From: Hyphomonadaceae bacterium
Lineage (GTDB): Bacteria; Pseudomonadota; Alphaproteobacteria; Rhizobiales; Hyphomicrobiaceae
DNA length: 64,000 nucleotides
NCBI GenBank assembly: GCA_019747815.1
Contig: JAIEQJ010000005.1
Coordinates: 62,001-126,000, forward strand
Reading direction: 5' to 3'
Made by a program: the position numbers and the translations under genes. The notes under the pieces were generated by a model. It did not search any database. It was not told where the DNA came from and saw only the letters and a list, made by a program, of their open reading frames with translations. Shown one piece after another: positions 24,840-34,853 of the stretch. Each line of letters begins with the position of its first letter. The first letter of the stretch is position 1.

Positions 24840-27209
24840 TCAGACCTGGTCGGCGCGCGCTACGAAACTGTCGACAACGCGCTTGCGCCCGGCCTTGTCG
24901 AAATCGATGGTGAGCTTGTTGCCCTCCACTTCGGCCACCAGGCCGTAGCCGAATTTCTGGTGGAAAACACGCTCGCCGGGCGCGTAGCTCGAGGCTTGAC
25001 CGGTGGACGAGGCGATCAACTCGCCCTCCAGAGTCAGCGGGCCGCGCGACCTCAGGCGATCATCCCGGCTCCACTGCTCCTTGGCGCGCTGCCAGCCCGG
25101 TGTGGCATAGCCGCTCTGGAACCCCGCGGCCGGCTCGTCGAAGCGGCTCCGCCCATAGGGGTTGAAGCGGCCGGCACCGCCACCATAGGCGGTCTTGGCC
25201 TCCACGACGGCCACATGCGCATCCGGCAGCTCGTCGACGAACCGCGATGGCGCCGCCGCCTGCCACAGCCCGCGGTTGCGGCGGTTCTGGGCGAAACTCA
25301 CCTTGGCGGTGCGCTTGGCCCGCGTGAGGCCCACATAGGCCAGCCGCCGCTCCTCCTCCAAGCCGGCCGCGCCGCTCTCGTCCATGCTGCGCTGGTGCGG
25401 AAACAGCCCCTCTTCCCAGCCGGGCAGGAACACGACGTCGAACTCCAGGCCCTTGGCGGCATGCAGCGTCATGAGCGACACGCGATCATCGCCGGTGGCG
25501 GTGTCGGCATCCATCACCAGCGCGACGTGCTCCAGGAAGCCCTGCAGCGTCTCGAACTCGTGCATGAAGCGGATCAATTCCTTCAGGTTCTCCAGCCGTG
25601 CTTGGGCCTGCGGGCTCTTGTCCTGCTGCCACATCTGCGTGTAGCCGGATTCATCCAGAATCAGCTCGGCGAGCTCGGTGTGTTTCATGCCCGTGATCTG
25701 GCCGCGCCAGCGTTCGAACGCCGCGATGAGGTCGGCCAGCGACTTGCGCGACTTGGCCGTCAGCTCCTCGGTCTCCACGATCTCGCGCGCAGCCTGATAG
25801 AGGGACACGCCGCCCTGCGCGCGGGCCAGCTCGGTGACGCGGCGCACGGCGGTATCGCCCAAGCCTCGCTTCGGCACATTGATGATCCGCTCGAATTTGA
25901 GATCGTTGGCCGGATTGAGCGTCACTTCCAAATAGGCGATCGCATCCTTGATTTCCTGGCGCTCATAGAAGCGCGGACCGCCGATCACGCGGTAGGGCAG
26001 GCCCAGGGTCACGAAGCGGTCCTCGAAGGCACGCATCTGGAACGAGGCGCGCACCAGGATCGCCATTTCGTCCAGGCGGTGGCCGGCCTTGCGCAGCGTC
26101 TCGATGTCGTCGCCGATGCTGCGGGCCTCTTCCTCGTCGTCCCATACGCCCGAGACCGTGACGCGTTCGCCCATGGCGTCGTCGGTGAAGAGCGTCTTGC
26201 CGAGGCGTCCCTTGTTGTGGGCGATAAGCCCCGCAGCCGCCCCCAGGATGTGCCCTGTGGAGCGGTAATTGCGCTCCAGCCGGATCACGGTGGCGCCCGG
26301 AAAGTCCGCTTCGAAGCGCAGGATGTTGTCCACCTCCGCGCCGCGCCAGCCGTAGATCGACTGGTCGTCGTCGCCGACGCAGCAGAGGTTGGGCTTGGGC
26401 GTTCCCCCGGCCAGCAGCCGCAGCCACAGATATTGGGCGACGTTGGTGTCCTGGTACTCGTCGACCAGCATGTAGCGGAACCGGGCCTGGTATTCCTGGA
26501 GAACGTCCGGGTTCTCCTGGAACAGCCTCAGCACCTCCAGCAGCAGGTCACCGAAGTCGGCGGCGTTCAGCTCCTTCAGGCGCTTCTGGTAGGCGGCATA
26601 GAGGAGGGCGCCCTTGCCTTCGGCAAAGCCGAAGGCCTCCCCGCGCGGCACCTTGCTGGGCGTCAGCCCGCGGTTCTTCCAACCGTCGATGAGGGCGGCG
26701 AGCTGCCGCCCCGGCCAGCGGTCCTTGTCGAGGCCTTCGCTGTCGATCACCTGTTTGACAAGGCGGATCTGATCGTCGGCATCGAGAATGGTGAACCCCG
26801 ATTTCAGGCCTATGAGCTCGGCGTGGCGGCGCAGGATCTTGACGCCGATGGCGTGAAATGTTCCGAGCCACGGCATCCCCTCCACCGCGCCGCCCACCAG
26901 GGCGCCGATGCGCTCCTTCATCTCGCGGGCGGCCTTGTTGGTGAAGGTCACGGCCAGCACCTGCGAGCCGCGTGCCCGGCCGCTGCACAGGATATGCGCG
27001 ATGCGCGTAGTGAGAACGCGGGTCTTGCCGGTGCCGGCACCGGCCAGCACCAGCACGGGGCCGTCCAGCGCTTCCACGGCGGCGCGCTGCTCGGGATTGA
27101 GATCGGCCATATAGGGCGCGGCCGGCAGTCCAAGCGCCCGCGCCGAAATGGAACTCGGCGTGAGGTCAACGGCCCTGGCAGCGGAGGGTATCTTTCGACT
27201 CGCGATCAT
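24840..27209 (-). CDS. uvrD: ATP-dependent DNA helicase UvrD/PcrA
   Basis: A 789-residue superfamily 1A helicase that unwinds DNA 3' to 5' in excision repair and mismatch repair and clears replication forks. Helicase motifs seen in order: AGAGTGKT (I), FTNKAAREMKER, GTFHAIGV (Ic), VDEYQDTN (II), CVGDDDQSIYGWRGA (III), RLERNYRST (IV), LMTLHAAKGLEFDVVFL (V) and AYVGLTRAK (VI). The C-terminal tail ending FGYGLVAEVEGNKL is the RNA-polymerase/UvrB-contact Tudor-like element of UvrD/PcrA. ATG 27209 gives a short N-terminal extension; a start at the MADLNPEQ methionine (about residue 34) is possible. Confidence 0.93.
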   Translation of the reverse strand: MIASRKIPSAARAVDLTPSSISARALGLPAAPYMADLNPEQRAAVEALDGPVLVLAGAGTGKTRVLTTRIAHILCSGRARGSQVLAVTFTNKAAREMKERIGALVGGAVEGMPWLGTFHAIGVKILRRHAELIGLKSGFTILDADDQIRLVKQVIDSEGLDKDRWPGRQLAALIDGWKNRGLTPSKVPRGEAFGFAEGKGALLYAAYQKRLKELNAADFGDLLLEVLRLFQENPDVLQEYQARFRYMLVDEYQDTNVAQYLWLRLLAGGTPKPNLCCVGDDDQSIYGWRGAEVDNILRFEADFPGATVIRLERNYRSTGHILGAAAGLIAHNKGRLGKTLFTDDAMGERVTVSGVWDDEEEARSIGDDIETLRKAGHRLDEMAILVRASFQMRAFEDRFVTLGLPYRVIGGPRFYERQEIKDAIAYLEVTLNPANDLKFERIINVPKRGLGDTAVRRVTELARAQGGVSLYQAAREIVETEELTAKSRKSLADLIAAFERWRGQITGMKHTELAELILDESGYTQMWQQDKSPQAQARLENLKELIRFMHEFETLQGFLEHVALVMDADTATGDDRVSLMTLHAAKGLEFDVVFLPGWEEGLFPHQRSMDESGAAGLEEERRLAYVGLTRAKRTAKVSFAQNRRNRGLWQAAAPSRFVDELPDAHVAVVEAKTAYGGGAGRFNPYGRSRFDEPAAGFQSGYATPGWQRAKEQWSRDDRLRSRGPLTLEGELIASSTGQASSYAPGERVFHQKFGYGLVAEVEGNKLTIDFDKAGRKRVVDSFVARADQV

Positions 27210-27511
27210 TGCTTGCCACTATAGCACCGGGAAAGGCCCTGCAATCAGGCCGTTGGGGGTTCCCACAGGGCATCAAATGATCGTTGAGACGCCAAATTCC
27301 AGGTCCAAACTTTCGTATAACTTTGTGATAGTCTAGATGAAGCACGGTAGCGGCATCGGGTGGGGTGGCCAGGCCCCTCGAGGCGCACCCGAAGGGACCC
27401 GTTCATGCGGTGTTGCGGCGACAGAAGGCCATTCCCGCGCACGTGGGTGCGGCGGCGCTTGTGCCGCCTGCAGCCGTCGCGCGGTCTAAAGAGTGGCGGT
27501 GGGGCGGGCTG
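27210..27511. other. 302-base region between uvrD and asmA
   Basis: The divergent intergenic region. Its middle (about 27280-27335) is A+T-rich and is the likely promoter area for one or both genes. From about 27355 it is GC-rich and the asmA frame is open without a stop. No clear -35/-10 pair, terminator or repeat could be assigned. Confidence 0.4.
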
Positions 27512-30500
27512 ATGAACAACCTGCTCATTGCCATTGCCGTGTTTGTCATCACCGTGGTCGGCGCGCTGTTTGCGGTTCCCTATTTTGTCGACTGGAACAG
27601 CTATCGCAGCAATTTCGAGGAAGAGGCCTCGCGCGTGGTCGGGCGAGAGGTGCAGGTCGACGGCGATGTCACGCTGCACCTGCTGCCGACCCCCTATTTC
27701 CGCCTGGAGAAGGTGCGCATCGCCGATGCCAAGGCCGATCTGACCTTCTTCAAGGCCGAAAGCCTAAGCATCAGGCTGTCCATTCCGCCGATCCTTCGCG
27801 GCATAGTGGAGGCCAACGAGATCGAGTTTCAGCGGCCCATCCTGCGGCTGGCGCTCGACGCTAAGGATGCCTGGAACTGGCAAAGCTTCGCCCAGGCACT
27901 CAGCTCGGGCGGCTACATGCCCTCCAACGTGACATTGACCTCGCTCAAGATCGCTGAGGGCGTGCTGGCCCTGCACGGCCCCGACGGCAGCGAGCGGACC
28001 AGGCTGGAGGGGTTGAACGGCGAGTTGTCGGCCCCGGCCCTCGATGGCCCATACCGGTTCCGCGGCACCTTCGTATCTGGCGGGGCCGAGCGCGAGATCC
28101 GGCTCGCAACCGCCGCTCCCGAGGCCGACGGCAGTGTGCGTTTGCGGGCCTCTCTGCGCTTGATGGACACGGGCGCCGCCTATCTGCTGGATGCACGTGT
28201 GGCCGATCTGATGGGCAAGCCGCGCGTCGAAGGCGAACTCACAGCCCGTCTGCCGATTGCCGGCCTCTGGCAACCGCTTCCCCAGGGCAGCGCCGCCGCG
28301 CGCAAGCGCGCCGGAGCAGACGATGAGGACAAGCTCGAGAAAAGCGAGGTGGCATTCGACCTCAAGGCGGCGGTCAAGGCCGACGTGGCTGGTGTCCAGC
28401 TCTCGGATTTGTCGCTGACGTTTGAGCAGGACGGTCGGCCCCAGATTGTCTCCGGCACTGTGCGCGCGAACTGGCGTAGCGAGCTTGTGCTCGACATGAA
28501 CATTGCCTCGCGCTGGCTCGATCTTGATCGCATCACCGGCGCCAGCGAGCAGTCGGGACCGATCGAAAGTATCGCCAAATTCTCAGCTCGCCTGCGCGAC
28601 CTAATACCAGGCTACGGCAAGGCCCAGGTGACGCTGGCCATCGATCAGGCGAGCCTCGGCCACGAGTCCATCGGGCCCGTGCACTTGCTGTTGAAGCGAT
28701 CCGATGAAAGGCTTGAAATCCAGGAGCTGCGGGTTGCCCTGCCTGGGGGCAGCCGCGGTGAGCTGCAGGGAACAATCCTTAGCACCGTCCAATCCACGGC
28801 GCAGTCCGTAGTCTTCGATGGCCGCCTTGGACTGCGCGGCGCGAGCATCGCCCGCTTTCTCACCTGGGCCACCGGCAACGCGCTGCCGATCGATGCGAGG
28901 GCCGATGGCGCCTTCGGTTTGCGCACGCAGATCACCGCCGGCAATGGACAGGTGGCGGCGCGCGATCTTGTTGGCAACCTGTCGGGGACCACGCTCGCCG
29001 GCACCGCCCAATACCGTTGGGACAGCAGCCGGCCCGAGCTCTCGGTTGCACTGGAGGGCCCGCAGATCGATGCGCGAGCCTTCATTCCGGCGGGCGCCAG
29101 CTTGGCCGATTTGTTCGACTTCCTGTTGAACCGCCCGGAAGCGCAGCGGCAAGGACAGGCAAAACCGGGATGGGGCAATTTGCAGTCCGATCTGCTGCTG
29201 CGGGTCAGCGCCGGACAATTGGCAACCGCCGGGCGCGTCTATCGCGACGTGGCTGCTGCCATGGAACTCAAAGACGGACATTTGCGGCAGCTTCGGCTTC
29301 GGCTCTCCGGCGAGGAGGGCTACAGTGTGGAGCTTGAAGGCAGTGTGGATGACGCCGCCACGCGCCCGAAGGGCAGCTTGCGCGGAGTTGTTATGGCCGA
29401 TGCCGCTGGTGTGGCTCCGCTCATCGAGCTGGCGGGAGTTCCCGTAACGCTCCGGCCCGCCGACGATCGCGGGCAGGCCATGGCGCCGCTGCGTCTGGCG
29501 GGATCGATGACGTTCGGTGGCCGTACGGCGACGTCGGCCGACCTGATTGCGGACGGCGAAGCCGGCGGTGCGGCCGTCAAGCTCAATGCGCGCTTTGATG
29601 GCAGTGCCGGCGGGTGGCGCGCTGGACCGGCTGATGTAACGACCGCGATCGATTCTGCGGATGGGGCCAAGGTCGCCAAGCTGCTTCCCACCGCACCAAC
29701 CCCCGCAAGAGCCGGGCCGGGCCGCATCCTGATCAAGGCGGCGGGCGTCCCGGACGAGGGTCTCACCACGCTCGCGTCCTTCGATGCCGGCGACGTCGCC
29801 CTCGGCTTCCGCGGCAAGGTCGTGCCGGTCGATACGGGCCTCAAGACCGCGGGCGACGTTGACTTCAACGCTGATGACGGCGCGCCGCTGGCCGCCCTCA
29901 TCGGCCTGTCACCGCCACTGCGGCTCGATGGTGTGCCGATCAGCGGCCGGCTCACGCTTGCATTGGAAGACGGCACGATCGATATCGACAAGCTCGCTGC
30001 CACGATCGGCGGAAGTCGGCTGGCTGGACGGATCAAACTGTTTCGGACAGCCGATCAGCGCCGCATCGATGCTAGCCTCGACACCGACGAGCTGAGCATA
30101 GCCAAGCTTCTCGCACCCCTGCTCGATCAGCGTCTGGCGATCACCGGTGTAGCCGAGGCCGCCATCTTGGGCCGGCAAGCCATCTGGCCTGAGGAGCCAT
30201 TCGCTGCCGCCGTGTTTGACTCCTTCGCAGGCAATGTACGCCTGACCTCTAAACGCCTGACATTGGCAGACGGCATTGCCCTTGAGAGGGCCAAGCTCGA
30301 CGTCGCGCTTGCACCCGGCAGCATCGAAATCCAGGACATCACCGGCGCGGCTCTTGGCGGCCAATTTAAGGCGAGGGTGAGCCTTGCGAAGGTGACTGGC
30401 GGCGCTGAAATGCGCGGCACTCTTGCGTTCGGCGCGGCGCTTGAAGCCTTCTCCGATACCAGTCCGCCCCGCGCCAGCGGCCCTTTGCGCGGCACGCTGG

Positions 30501-31180
30501 AGTTCGCAGGACGCGGGTCCAACCCGCGTGCGCTGATGCCGACCCTGCAGGGGCAAGGCAAGATCGAGTTCGGCGAGGCCAGGCTCGATACCTTGTGGCC
30601 CGGGGCCATCTCTCTTGCCGCCGACGCCGCTCTCAAGGCTGAGCCGGACAAGATGGCGGCAACCGTCAGGCGCGACCTTGCTTCCAGCCTGTCGACGGGC
30701 AATCTCTCGCTCGATCAAAAGGCGGTTGCTTTGGAGATCGGCGACGGTCAGCTCCGTGTCAAATCGTTCGCTATCGACACCAGGGAGGGTCGCGCGACAG
30801 GGATTGCCAGCCTCGACCTCAAGGCCTTGACCTTCGATTCGCAATGGCGGCTCGAGGCCAAGACCGGCGTAGCCGGCACAAGCGGGAAACAGCTTCCCGC
30901 GGTCACTGTCGTCTACCGCGGCCCCGTGTCCGCGTTGGGCGCCATCGAGCCGCGGATCGATTCAGCGGCGCTCGAGCAGGAGCTTTCGGCGAGAAAGATC
31001 GAGCGCGACGTGGAGGAGCTGGAGCGCCTGCGCCGCCTCGACGAGCAGCGCCGCCAGATGGACGCGGAGCGCCTGCGCAAGCAATTCGAGCAGGCGCCGC
31101 CGGTGCAGCGTCCGCCGTCGCCGTCGAGCGTGCCCGTTGCACCGTCCAGCCGCGAGCCTAGACCTGCCGCGCCGGGCTAG
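27512..31180 (+). CDS. AsmA-family protein (large)
   Basis: A 1222-residue envelope protein. One N-terminal membrane anchor (residues 3-24, IAIAVFVITVVGALFAVPYF) is followed by the AsmA-N start WNSYRSNFEEEASRVVGREV-like segment. The rest is long beta-rich repeats with the AsmA-family C-terminal portion. A basic, proline-rich end (QFEQAPPVQRPPSP) completes it. AsmA-type proteins are anchored in the inner membrane and reach across the periplasm; they are linked to lipid transport and outer-membrane protein assembly. Start 27512 gives the normal anchor; the frame is open upstream to 27365. The 3' end is five bases from the RHH gene that converges on it. Confidence 0.87.
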   Translation: MNNLLIAIAVFVITVVGALFAVPYFVDWNSYRSNFEEEASRVVGREVQVDGDVTLHLLPTPYFRLEKVRIADAKADLTFFKAESLSIRLSIPPILRGIVEANEIEFQRPILRLALDAKDAWNWQSFAQALSSGGYMPSNVTLTSLKIAEGVLALHGPDGSERTRLEGLNGELSAPALDGPYRFRGTFVSGGAEREIRLATAAPEADGSVRLRASLRLMDTGAAYLLDARVADLMGKPRVEGELTARLPIAGLWQPLPQGSAAARKRAGADDEDKLEKSEVAFDLKAAVKADVAGVQLSDLSLTFEQDGRPQIVSGTVRANWRSELVLDMNIASRWLDLDRITGASEQSGPIESIAKFSARLRDLIPGYGKAQVTLAIDQASLGHESIGPVHLLLKRSDERLEIQELRVALPGGSRGELQGTILSTVQSTAQSVVFDGRLGLRGASIARFLTWATGNALPIDARADGAFGLRTQITAGNGQVAARDLVGNLSGTTLAGTAQYRWDSSRPELSVALEGPQIDARAFIPAGASLADLFDFLLNRPEAQRQGQAKPGWGNLQSDLLLRVSAGQLATAGRVYRDVAAAMELKDGHLRQLRLRLSGEEGYSVELEGSVDDAATRPKGSLRGVVMADAAGVAPLIELAGVPVTLRPADDRGQAMAPLRLAGSMTFGGRTATSADLIADGEAGGAAVKLNARFDGSAGGWRAGPADVTTAIDSADGAKVAKLLPTAPTPARAGPGRILIKAAGVPDEGLTTLASFDAGDVALGFRGKVVPVDTGLKTAGDVDFNADDGAPLAALIGLSPPLRLDGVPISGRLTLALEDGTIDIDKLAATIGGSRLAGRIKLFRTADQRRIDASLDTDELSIAKLLAPLLDQRLAITGVAEAAILGRQAIWPEEPFAAAVFDSFAGNVRLTSKRLTLADGIALERAKLDVALAPGSIEIQDITGAALGGQFKARVSLAKVTGGAEMRGTLAFGAALEAFSDTSPPRASGPLRGTLEFAGRGSNPRALMPTLQGQGKIEFGEARLDTLWPGAISLAADAALKAEPDKMAATVRRDLASSLSTGNLSLDQKAVALEIGDGQLRVKSFAIDTREGRATGIASLDLKALTFDSQWRLEAKTGVAGTSGKQLPAVTVVYRGPVSALGAIEPRIDSAALEQELSARKIERDVEELERLRRLDEQRRQMDAERLRKQFEQAPPVQRPPSPSSVPVAPSSREPRPAAPG

Positions 31181-31184
31181 GGGG

Positions 31185-31415
31185 CTACGCGCCATCGGGC
31201 CGTTTGGCGTTGCGATAGTAGGCGAGCAGCCAGACCCTCACCGCGCTCGACAGCCCGCCATTCCCGCGCTCTGCGTCGATGCAGGCGATCAAGGCGGAAA
31301 GCGGCATCTTTTCCTGTGCTGCGGCGAGCTTGAGTGCGTCCCAGAATGGTGCCTCGATAGAGATAGAGGTGCGATGCCCGCCTATGGTGAATGAACGCTT
31401 GACCGGCCGGCTCAT
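31185..31415 (-). CDS. Ribbon-helix-helix domain protein
   Basis: A 76-residue protein with the RHH pattern: a beta strand HRTSISIEAPFW followed by two helices (ALKLAAAQEKMPLSALIACIDAE, then SSAVRVWLL). Such proteins bind DNA as dimers. It is the last gene of the fumC-DUF4169-RHH group and its start is 66 bases downstream of the DUF4169 stop. The methionine at 31415 is chosen as the only clean start before the conserved strand; the ribosome binding site is weak. No target operator is apparent. Confidence 0.75.
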   Translation of the reverse strand: MSRPVKRSFTIGGHRTSISIEAPFWDALKLAAAQEKMPLSALIACIDAERGNGGLSSAVRVWLLAYYRNAKRPDGA

Positions 31416-31480
31416 ATTTGACGCGGACGTCTCGCATATGACGTTGGGGAACTCGAGGCCCGCCCGCCCTGCTGCTATGG

Positions 31481-31672
31481 TCAGTCTTCGTGCTCGGCGC
31501 CGTCGCGCAGTGCGCCATCCAGCCGTCGCGTTTCCAGCGCGCGCTCTGCGGAACTCTTTGCCCAATCTCTCTTGGGGATGCCGAAGCGCACGCGCTTCTC
31601 GTTGGCCCGTCGCTCGCGCTCGGCTTGCTGCTTCTGCTTGCGGTAGCGGTTCAGGTTGATGACGTCTCCCAT
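31481..31672 (-). CDS. DUF4169 family protein
   Basis: A 63-residue, strongly basic protein ([16 protein letters not shown]...). The N-terminal I-N-L-x-x-x-R-K pattern is that of DUF4169, a small alphaproteobacterial family whose function is unknown. It starts in a TGATG overlap with the fumC stop and is probably translationally coupled to it. A GTG one codon earlier (31675) is in the same frame. Confidence 0.8.
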   Translation of the reverse strand: MGDVINLNRYRKQKQQAERERRANEKRVRFGIPKRDWAKSSAERALETRRLDGALRDGAEHED

Positions 31673-33090
31673 CACGCCTCCGGTCCGATCATTTTCTTAG
31701 GGTCGACGAGCCGGTCGAATTCCTCAGGTGTTACATAGCCTCCCTTAACGGCTTCTTCCCGCAGGGTCGTGCCGTTCTTGTGGGCCGTCTTAGCGATCTT
31801 GGCTGCGTTGTCATAGCCAATTTTTGGTGCAAGTGCCGTTACCAGCATCAAGGAACGATCGAGCGCCGCTTTGATGTTGTCCTCGCGCGCCGAGATGCCG
31901 GTTATACAGTTGTCTGTGAAGCTTACGCTCGCGTCGGCCAGAAGTTGCACGGACTGCAAGAAGTTGTAGGCCATGACAGGATTGAACACGTTCAGCTCGA
32001 AGTGACCCTGGCTGCCCGCGACCGTCACGGCCGTATGATTACCAAAAACCTGCACGCACACCTGGGTCAGGGCCTCGCATTGCGTGGGATTGACCTTGCC
32101 CGGCATGATCGAGGAGCCGGGCTCGTTCTCAGGTAGCGCCAACTCGCCAAGGCCCGACCGCGGACCACTGCCGAGGAAACGGATGTCGTTGGCGATCTTG
32201 AACAGGGATGCGGCCACCGTGTTGATGGCGCCGTGGCTCATCACCATGGCGTCGTGCGCAGCCAGCGCCTCGAACTTGTTGGGTGCGCTGGTGAATGCCA
32301 GGCCAGTGATTTCGGCGATGCGTGCGGCCACCTGCTCGGCGAAGCCCTTGGGCGCGTTGAGGCCTGTACCGACGGCCGTGCCACCCTGCGCGAGTTGCAT
32401 CAGATCGGGCAACGTGGATCTAACGCGCCGGATGCCGTTTGCGACCTGGGTCGCATAGCCGGAGAACTCTTGGCCGAGCGTCAGCGGCGTCGCATCCTGC
32501 GTATGCGTGCGGCCGATCTTTATGATGTGCGCCCACGCCTTCGCCTTGGCATCGAGCGCCTTGTGCAGGTGGCCGAGCGCCGGCAACAGACGATGCTCGA
32601 TCTCTTCCGCGCACGCAACATGCATGGCCGTCGGATACGTGTCATTCGACGACTGGCTCATGTTGACGTGATCGTTGGGATGCACCGGCTGCTTGGAGCC
32701 CATCACGCCACCCAGCATCTCAATCGCGCGATTCGAGATCACCTCGTTGGCGTTCATGTTGGACTGTGTGCCCGAGCCGGTCTGCCACACGACCAGCGGG
32801 AAGTGCTCGTCGAGCTTGCCGTCGATCACTTCCTGCGCCGCGGCGACGATCGCCTTGCCGATAGTCGGGTCCAATCGGCCCAGCGCCATGTTGGTTTCGG
32901 CGGCGGCTCGCTTGACGATACCGAGTGCGCGCACAATCGACTTCGGTTGCTTCTCCCAGCCGATCTTGAAGTTGCCGAGCGAACGCTGGGCCTGCGCCCC
33001 CCAGTATCTGTCTGCGGCTACCTCGATGGCACCGAAGGTGTCGGTCTCAGCGCGAACCCTGCCGACAGATGCGGGCTTGCTGGCTGTCAT
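31672..33090 (-). CDS. fumC: Fumarate hydratase class II (fumarase C)
   Basis: A 472-residue iron-independent fumarase, reversible hydration of fumarate to malate in the TCA cycle. The superfamily signature [11 protein letters not shown] is present in the C-terminal third, with the N-terminal GSGTQSNMN and [14 protein letters not shown] segments of the active site. The start at 33090 (MTASKP) is preferred; the open frame has 20 further codons upstream. It is followed by DUF4169 and RHH genes. Confidence 0.95.
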   Translation of the reverse strand: MTASKPASVGRVRAETDTFGAIEVAADRYWGAQAQRSLGNFKIGWEKQPKSIVRALGIVKRAAAETNMALGRLDPTIGKAIVAAAQEVIDGKLDEHFPLVVWQTGSGTQSNMNANEVISNRAIEMLGGVMGSKQPVHPNDHVNMSQSSNDTYPTAMHVACAEEIEHRLLPALGHLHKALDAKAKAWAHIIKIGRTHTQDATPLTLGQEFSGYATQVANGIRRVRSTLPDLMQLAQGGTAVGTGLNAPKGFAEQVAARIAEITGLAFTSAPNKFEALAAHDAMVMSHGAINTVAASLFKIANDIRFLGSGPRSGLGELALPENEPGSSIMPGKVNPTQCEALTQVCVQVFGNHTAVTVAGSQGHFELNVFNPVMAYNFLQSVQLLADASVSFTDNCITGISAREDNIKAALDRSLMLVTALAPKIGYDNAAKIAKTAHKNGTTLREEAVKGGYVTPEEFDRLVDPKKMIGPEA

Positions 33091-33304
33091 CGGTGCGCTT
33101 CCCCTAGCCCAAAATATGTGATGGAGCCCGACCCCTAGCACGGTCGCCAAGTGCCCTCCACAACAATGAGGCGCTGAGTACCAGGATCTACATAGGTACG
33201 CGTATCAACCTAGCAAGGCCCAAGCTCGCGCCGCATGAAACTTTGGCAAGGTGCCAGCCCGACAGGGTGCGCAACAACGTTACGTTCGGCGAGGGGCACA
33301 GGTG

Positions 33305-33811
33305 TCAATGAACCAGCAGGGAAGCGGCCCCTATCAGCGTCGCGGCTAGTGCCAAGGCTGTCGGAATAACCGCGATTTGCAGCCAAGCATTGGCGCCAGT
33401 CAGGGTTCCGGTCGCTGTCTCGACGCGGGAGGTTAAGAAGTTGCCCGCCGTTGCTGGGGACGATCGCGCGTGCGACCGCGCCGTGAGCCATACAAGCACC
33501 GGCAGGGCAAAGAACACGACCATCAGCACGACGGCCATACCAATGGCAAGATTAGCGTCGGCATCGCGGGCGAACGCGATCAGCGAAGCCGCCAGAATCC
33601 AGGCGAATGCGACGAACACCGAAACATAGACTGAAGCAGGAAATTCCTCGCCCGGTACCGCGCCGTAGCTCGAGCGGGCATTCTGCTCACTGTGCTCCAC
33701 CCCATCTTCGATCGCCCGGCGATCTGCATCACTTTCGATCGCCCGGCGATCTGCATCACTGGTGGAGCTGCGGTTTACGGGCTGGTTTGCGGGTTGCATG
33801 GAACGCTCCAT
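33305..33811 (-). CDS. Membrane protein with a duplicated N-terminal 9-mer
   Basis: A 168-residue protein with three hydrophobic segments (about 60-82, 88-110 and 140-165 in the reading from 33811). A soluble, charged N-terminus contains the 9-residue SDADRRAIE sequence twice, from an exact 27-base tandem duplication (33707-33760). Family not recognised. Start 33811 or 33799 (both ATG, in frame). It is read on the minus strand, 214 bases from fumC. Confidence 0.55.
   Translation of the reverse strand: MERSMQPANQPVNRSSTSDADRRAIESDADRRAIEDGVEHSEQNARSSYGAVPGEEFPASVYVSVFVAFAWILAASLIAFARDADANLAIGMAVVLMVVFFALPVLVWLTARSHARSSPATAGNFLTSRVETATGTLTGANAWLQIAVIPTALALAATLIGAASLLVH
33707..33760. repeat. 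27-bp tandem duplication inside a membrane-protein gene
   Basis: The same 27 bases (starting TTCGATCGCCCGG) occur at 33707-33733 and, without a break, at 33734-33760. Because the unit is a multiple of three it keeps the reading frame and doubles the 9-residue SDADRRAIE sequence. No divergence is visible between copies, so the duplication is recent or under strong selection for identity. Confidence 0.9.
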
Positions 33812-33944
33812 GACCGATGCCCGCCCGCCACATCACACGTGGTTGCCCGTGGCGCCGCCATTCAAGGCGCATTTGCTCACATCTGCTTGAGGGATCAGAA
33901 TGCCGCAGGTCGGCCAACCGCTGCTGGCGGCTCAGGCGACGATC

Positions 33945-34733
33945 TCACGTGATCTCCGCCAGCTTGGTATCGAGCGACAGCACGAGGCACCAGTGCGGCT
34001 CGAAGTCGGCACCGAGCGGCCACACGTTGGCCTGGTAGCTCTCGAGCAGCTTTGCCTCGTAGCGCTTGAACCATTCGCTCCGGCAGAGCACGAACTTGGT
34101 CGCCGCCACAACGGTTTCACGATCGATGATGGCGAGCACGCACATGTCGGAATGGCGCCCGAGATACTCATGCACCGCCACCATAAGTGTGGGATAGCCG
34201 GGGTGCAGCATGTCGTCGAGCACGATGACGCCGGCTGGCGCCAGCACAGCCGTGGCCAGCTCCAGGTCCTTGGTCAGGGCCGCACGCGAGTGCTCGCCGT
34301 CGATATGGATGAGGCGCGGGCGCCGGCCGCCAAGCTTGGCCAGCAGCGCTTCGGGCTGCATGGTGCGGCTATCTGCCTTCCAGGTGATGCGCCGTTCCGC
34401 CAGCACGCCGTGCTTGCTGCAGTTTGCCTCAAAGCGGTCGATCACCTCGGGGTTCGGCCAGTCGAACAGATCAATGCCGACGACCGTCTCGCCGTGGGTT
34501 AAGGCAAGTGCTAGGGCGATGAAGAAACGGCCCTCGAAGGGGCCCACCTCCACTGCCGGACCGGCAACCCCGAGCTCGCTTTGGATCCGCATCAGTCCGC
34601 AGCAGATTGCCGCTGCAAACCGCGACGACATGCCGGGCACGGTGGCGTAGCCCGCATCGAGATAGCCATCTACGGCGGGAATGCCGGACCGGATGGTGGC
34701 ACTGGTGTGCGGCACGGGCACCGGCTGCGACAT
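33945..34733 (-). CDS. Class I SAM-dependent methyltransferase
   Basis: A 262-residue class I methyltransferase. Motif I is AVEVGPFEGRFF (about residues 50-60), followed by the acidic VGIDLFDWP, the LIHIDGEHS segment and VLDDMLHPGYP, which match the Methyltransf_24-like group. Substrate unknown. ATG 34733 (MSQPVPVPHTS) is selected; the open frame extends into the divergent neighbour. It diverges from the PRMT-like gene with 120 bases between them. Confidence 0.75.
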   Translation of the reverse strand: MSQPVPVPHTSATIRSGIPAVDGYLDAGYATVPGMSSRFAAAICCGLMRIQSELGVAGPAVEVGPFEGRFFIALALALTHGETVVGIDLFDWPNPEVIDRFEANCSKHGVLAERRITWKADSRTMQPEALLAKLGGRRPRLIHIDGEHSRAALTKDLELATAVLAPAGVIVLDDMLHPGYPTLMVAVHEYLGRHSDMCVLAIIDRETVVAATKFVLCRSEWFKRYEAKLLESYQANVWPLGADFEPHWCLVLSLDTKLAEIT

Positions 34734-34739
34734 GATCGG

Positions 34740-34853
34740 CCTTTTCGAACGTTTCTCGGGCGAATAGCGAGTTGCGCATGGCGAATTGGGAAAAAGTAGT
34801 CCAACCCTGTGGCCTTTGCTATTCGCTATTTGCCACTTCACCATCCCAATCAC
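34740..34853. promoter_or_regulatory. Divergent promoter region between the two methyltransferase genes, with inverted GCGAATAGCGA copies
   Basis: The gap contains CGAATAGCGAG in one arm and CTATTCGCTATT in the other. These are partly inverted copies of the same short sequence, so the same protein could bind on both sides, or this may be a degenerate short repeat. No clear -10/-35 is visible. Both methyltransferase genes must be transcribed from here. Confidence 0.35.

Noticed and set aside
24810-27224. An 804-residue open frame on the plus strand across the helicase gene
   Set aside because: It is the exact antisense of uvrD, a known shadow effect in GC-rich genes with strong third-position bias. 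No ribosome binding site or domain; low-complexity Leu/Ala/Gly/Arg composition.
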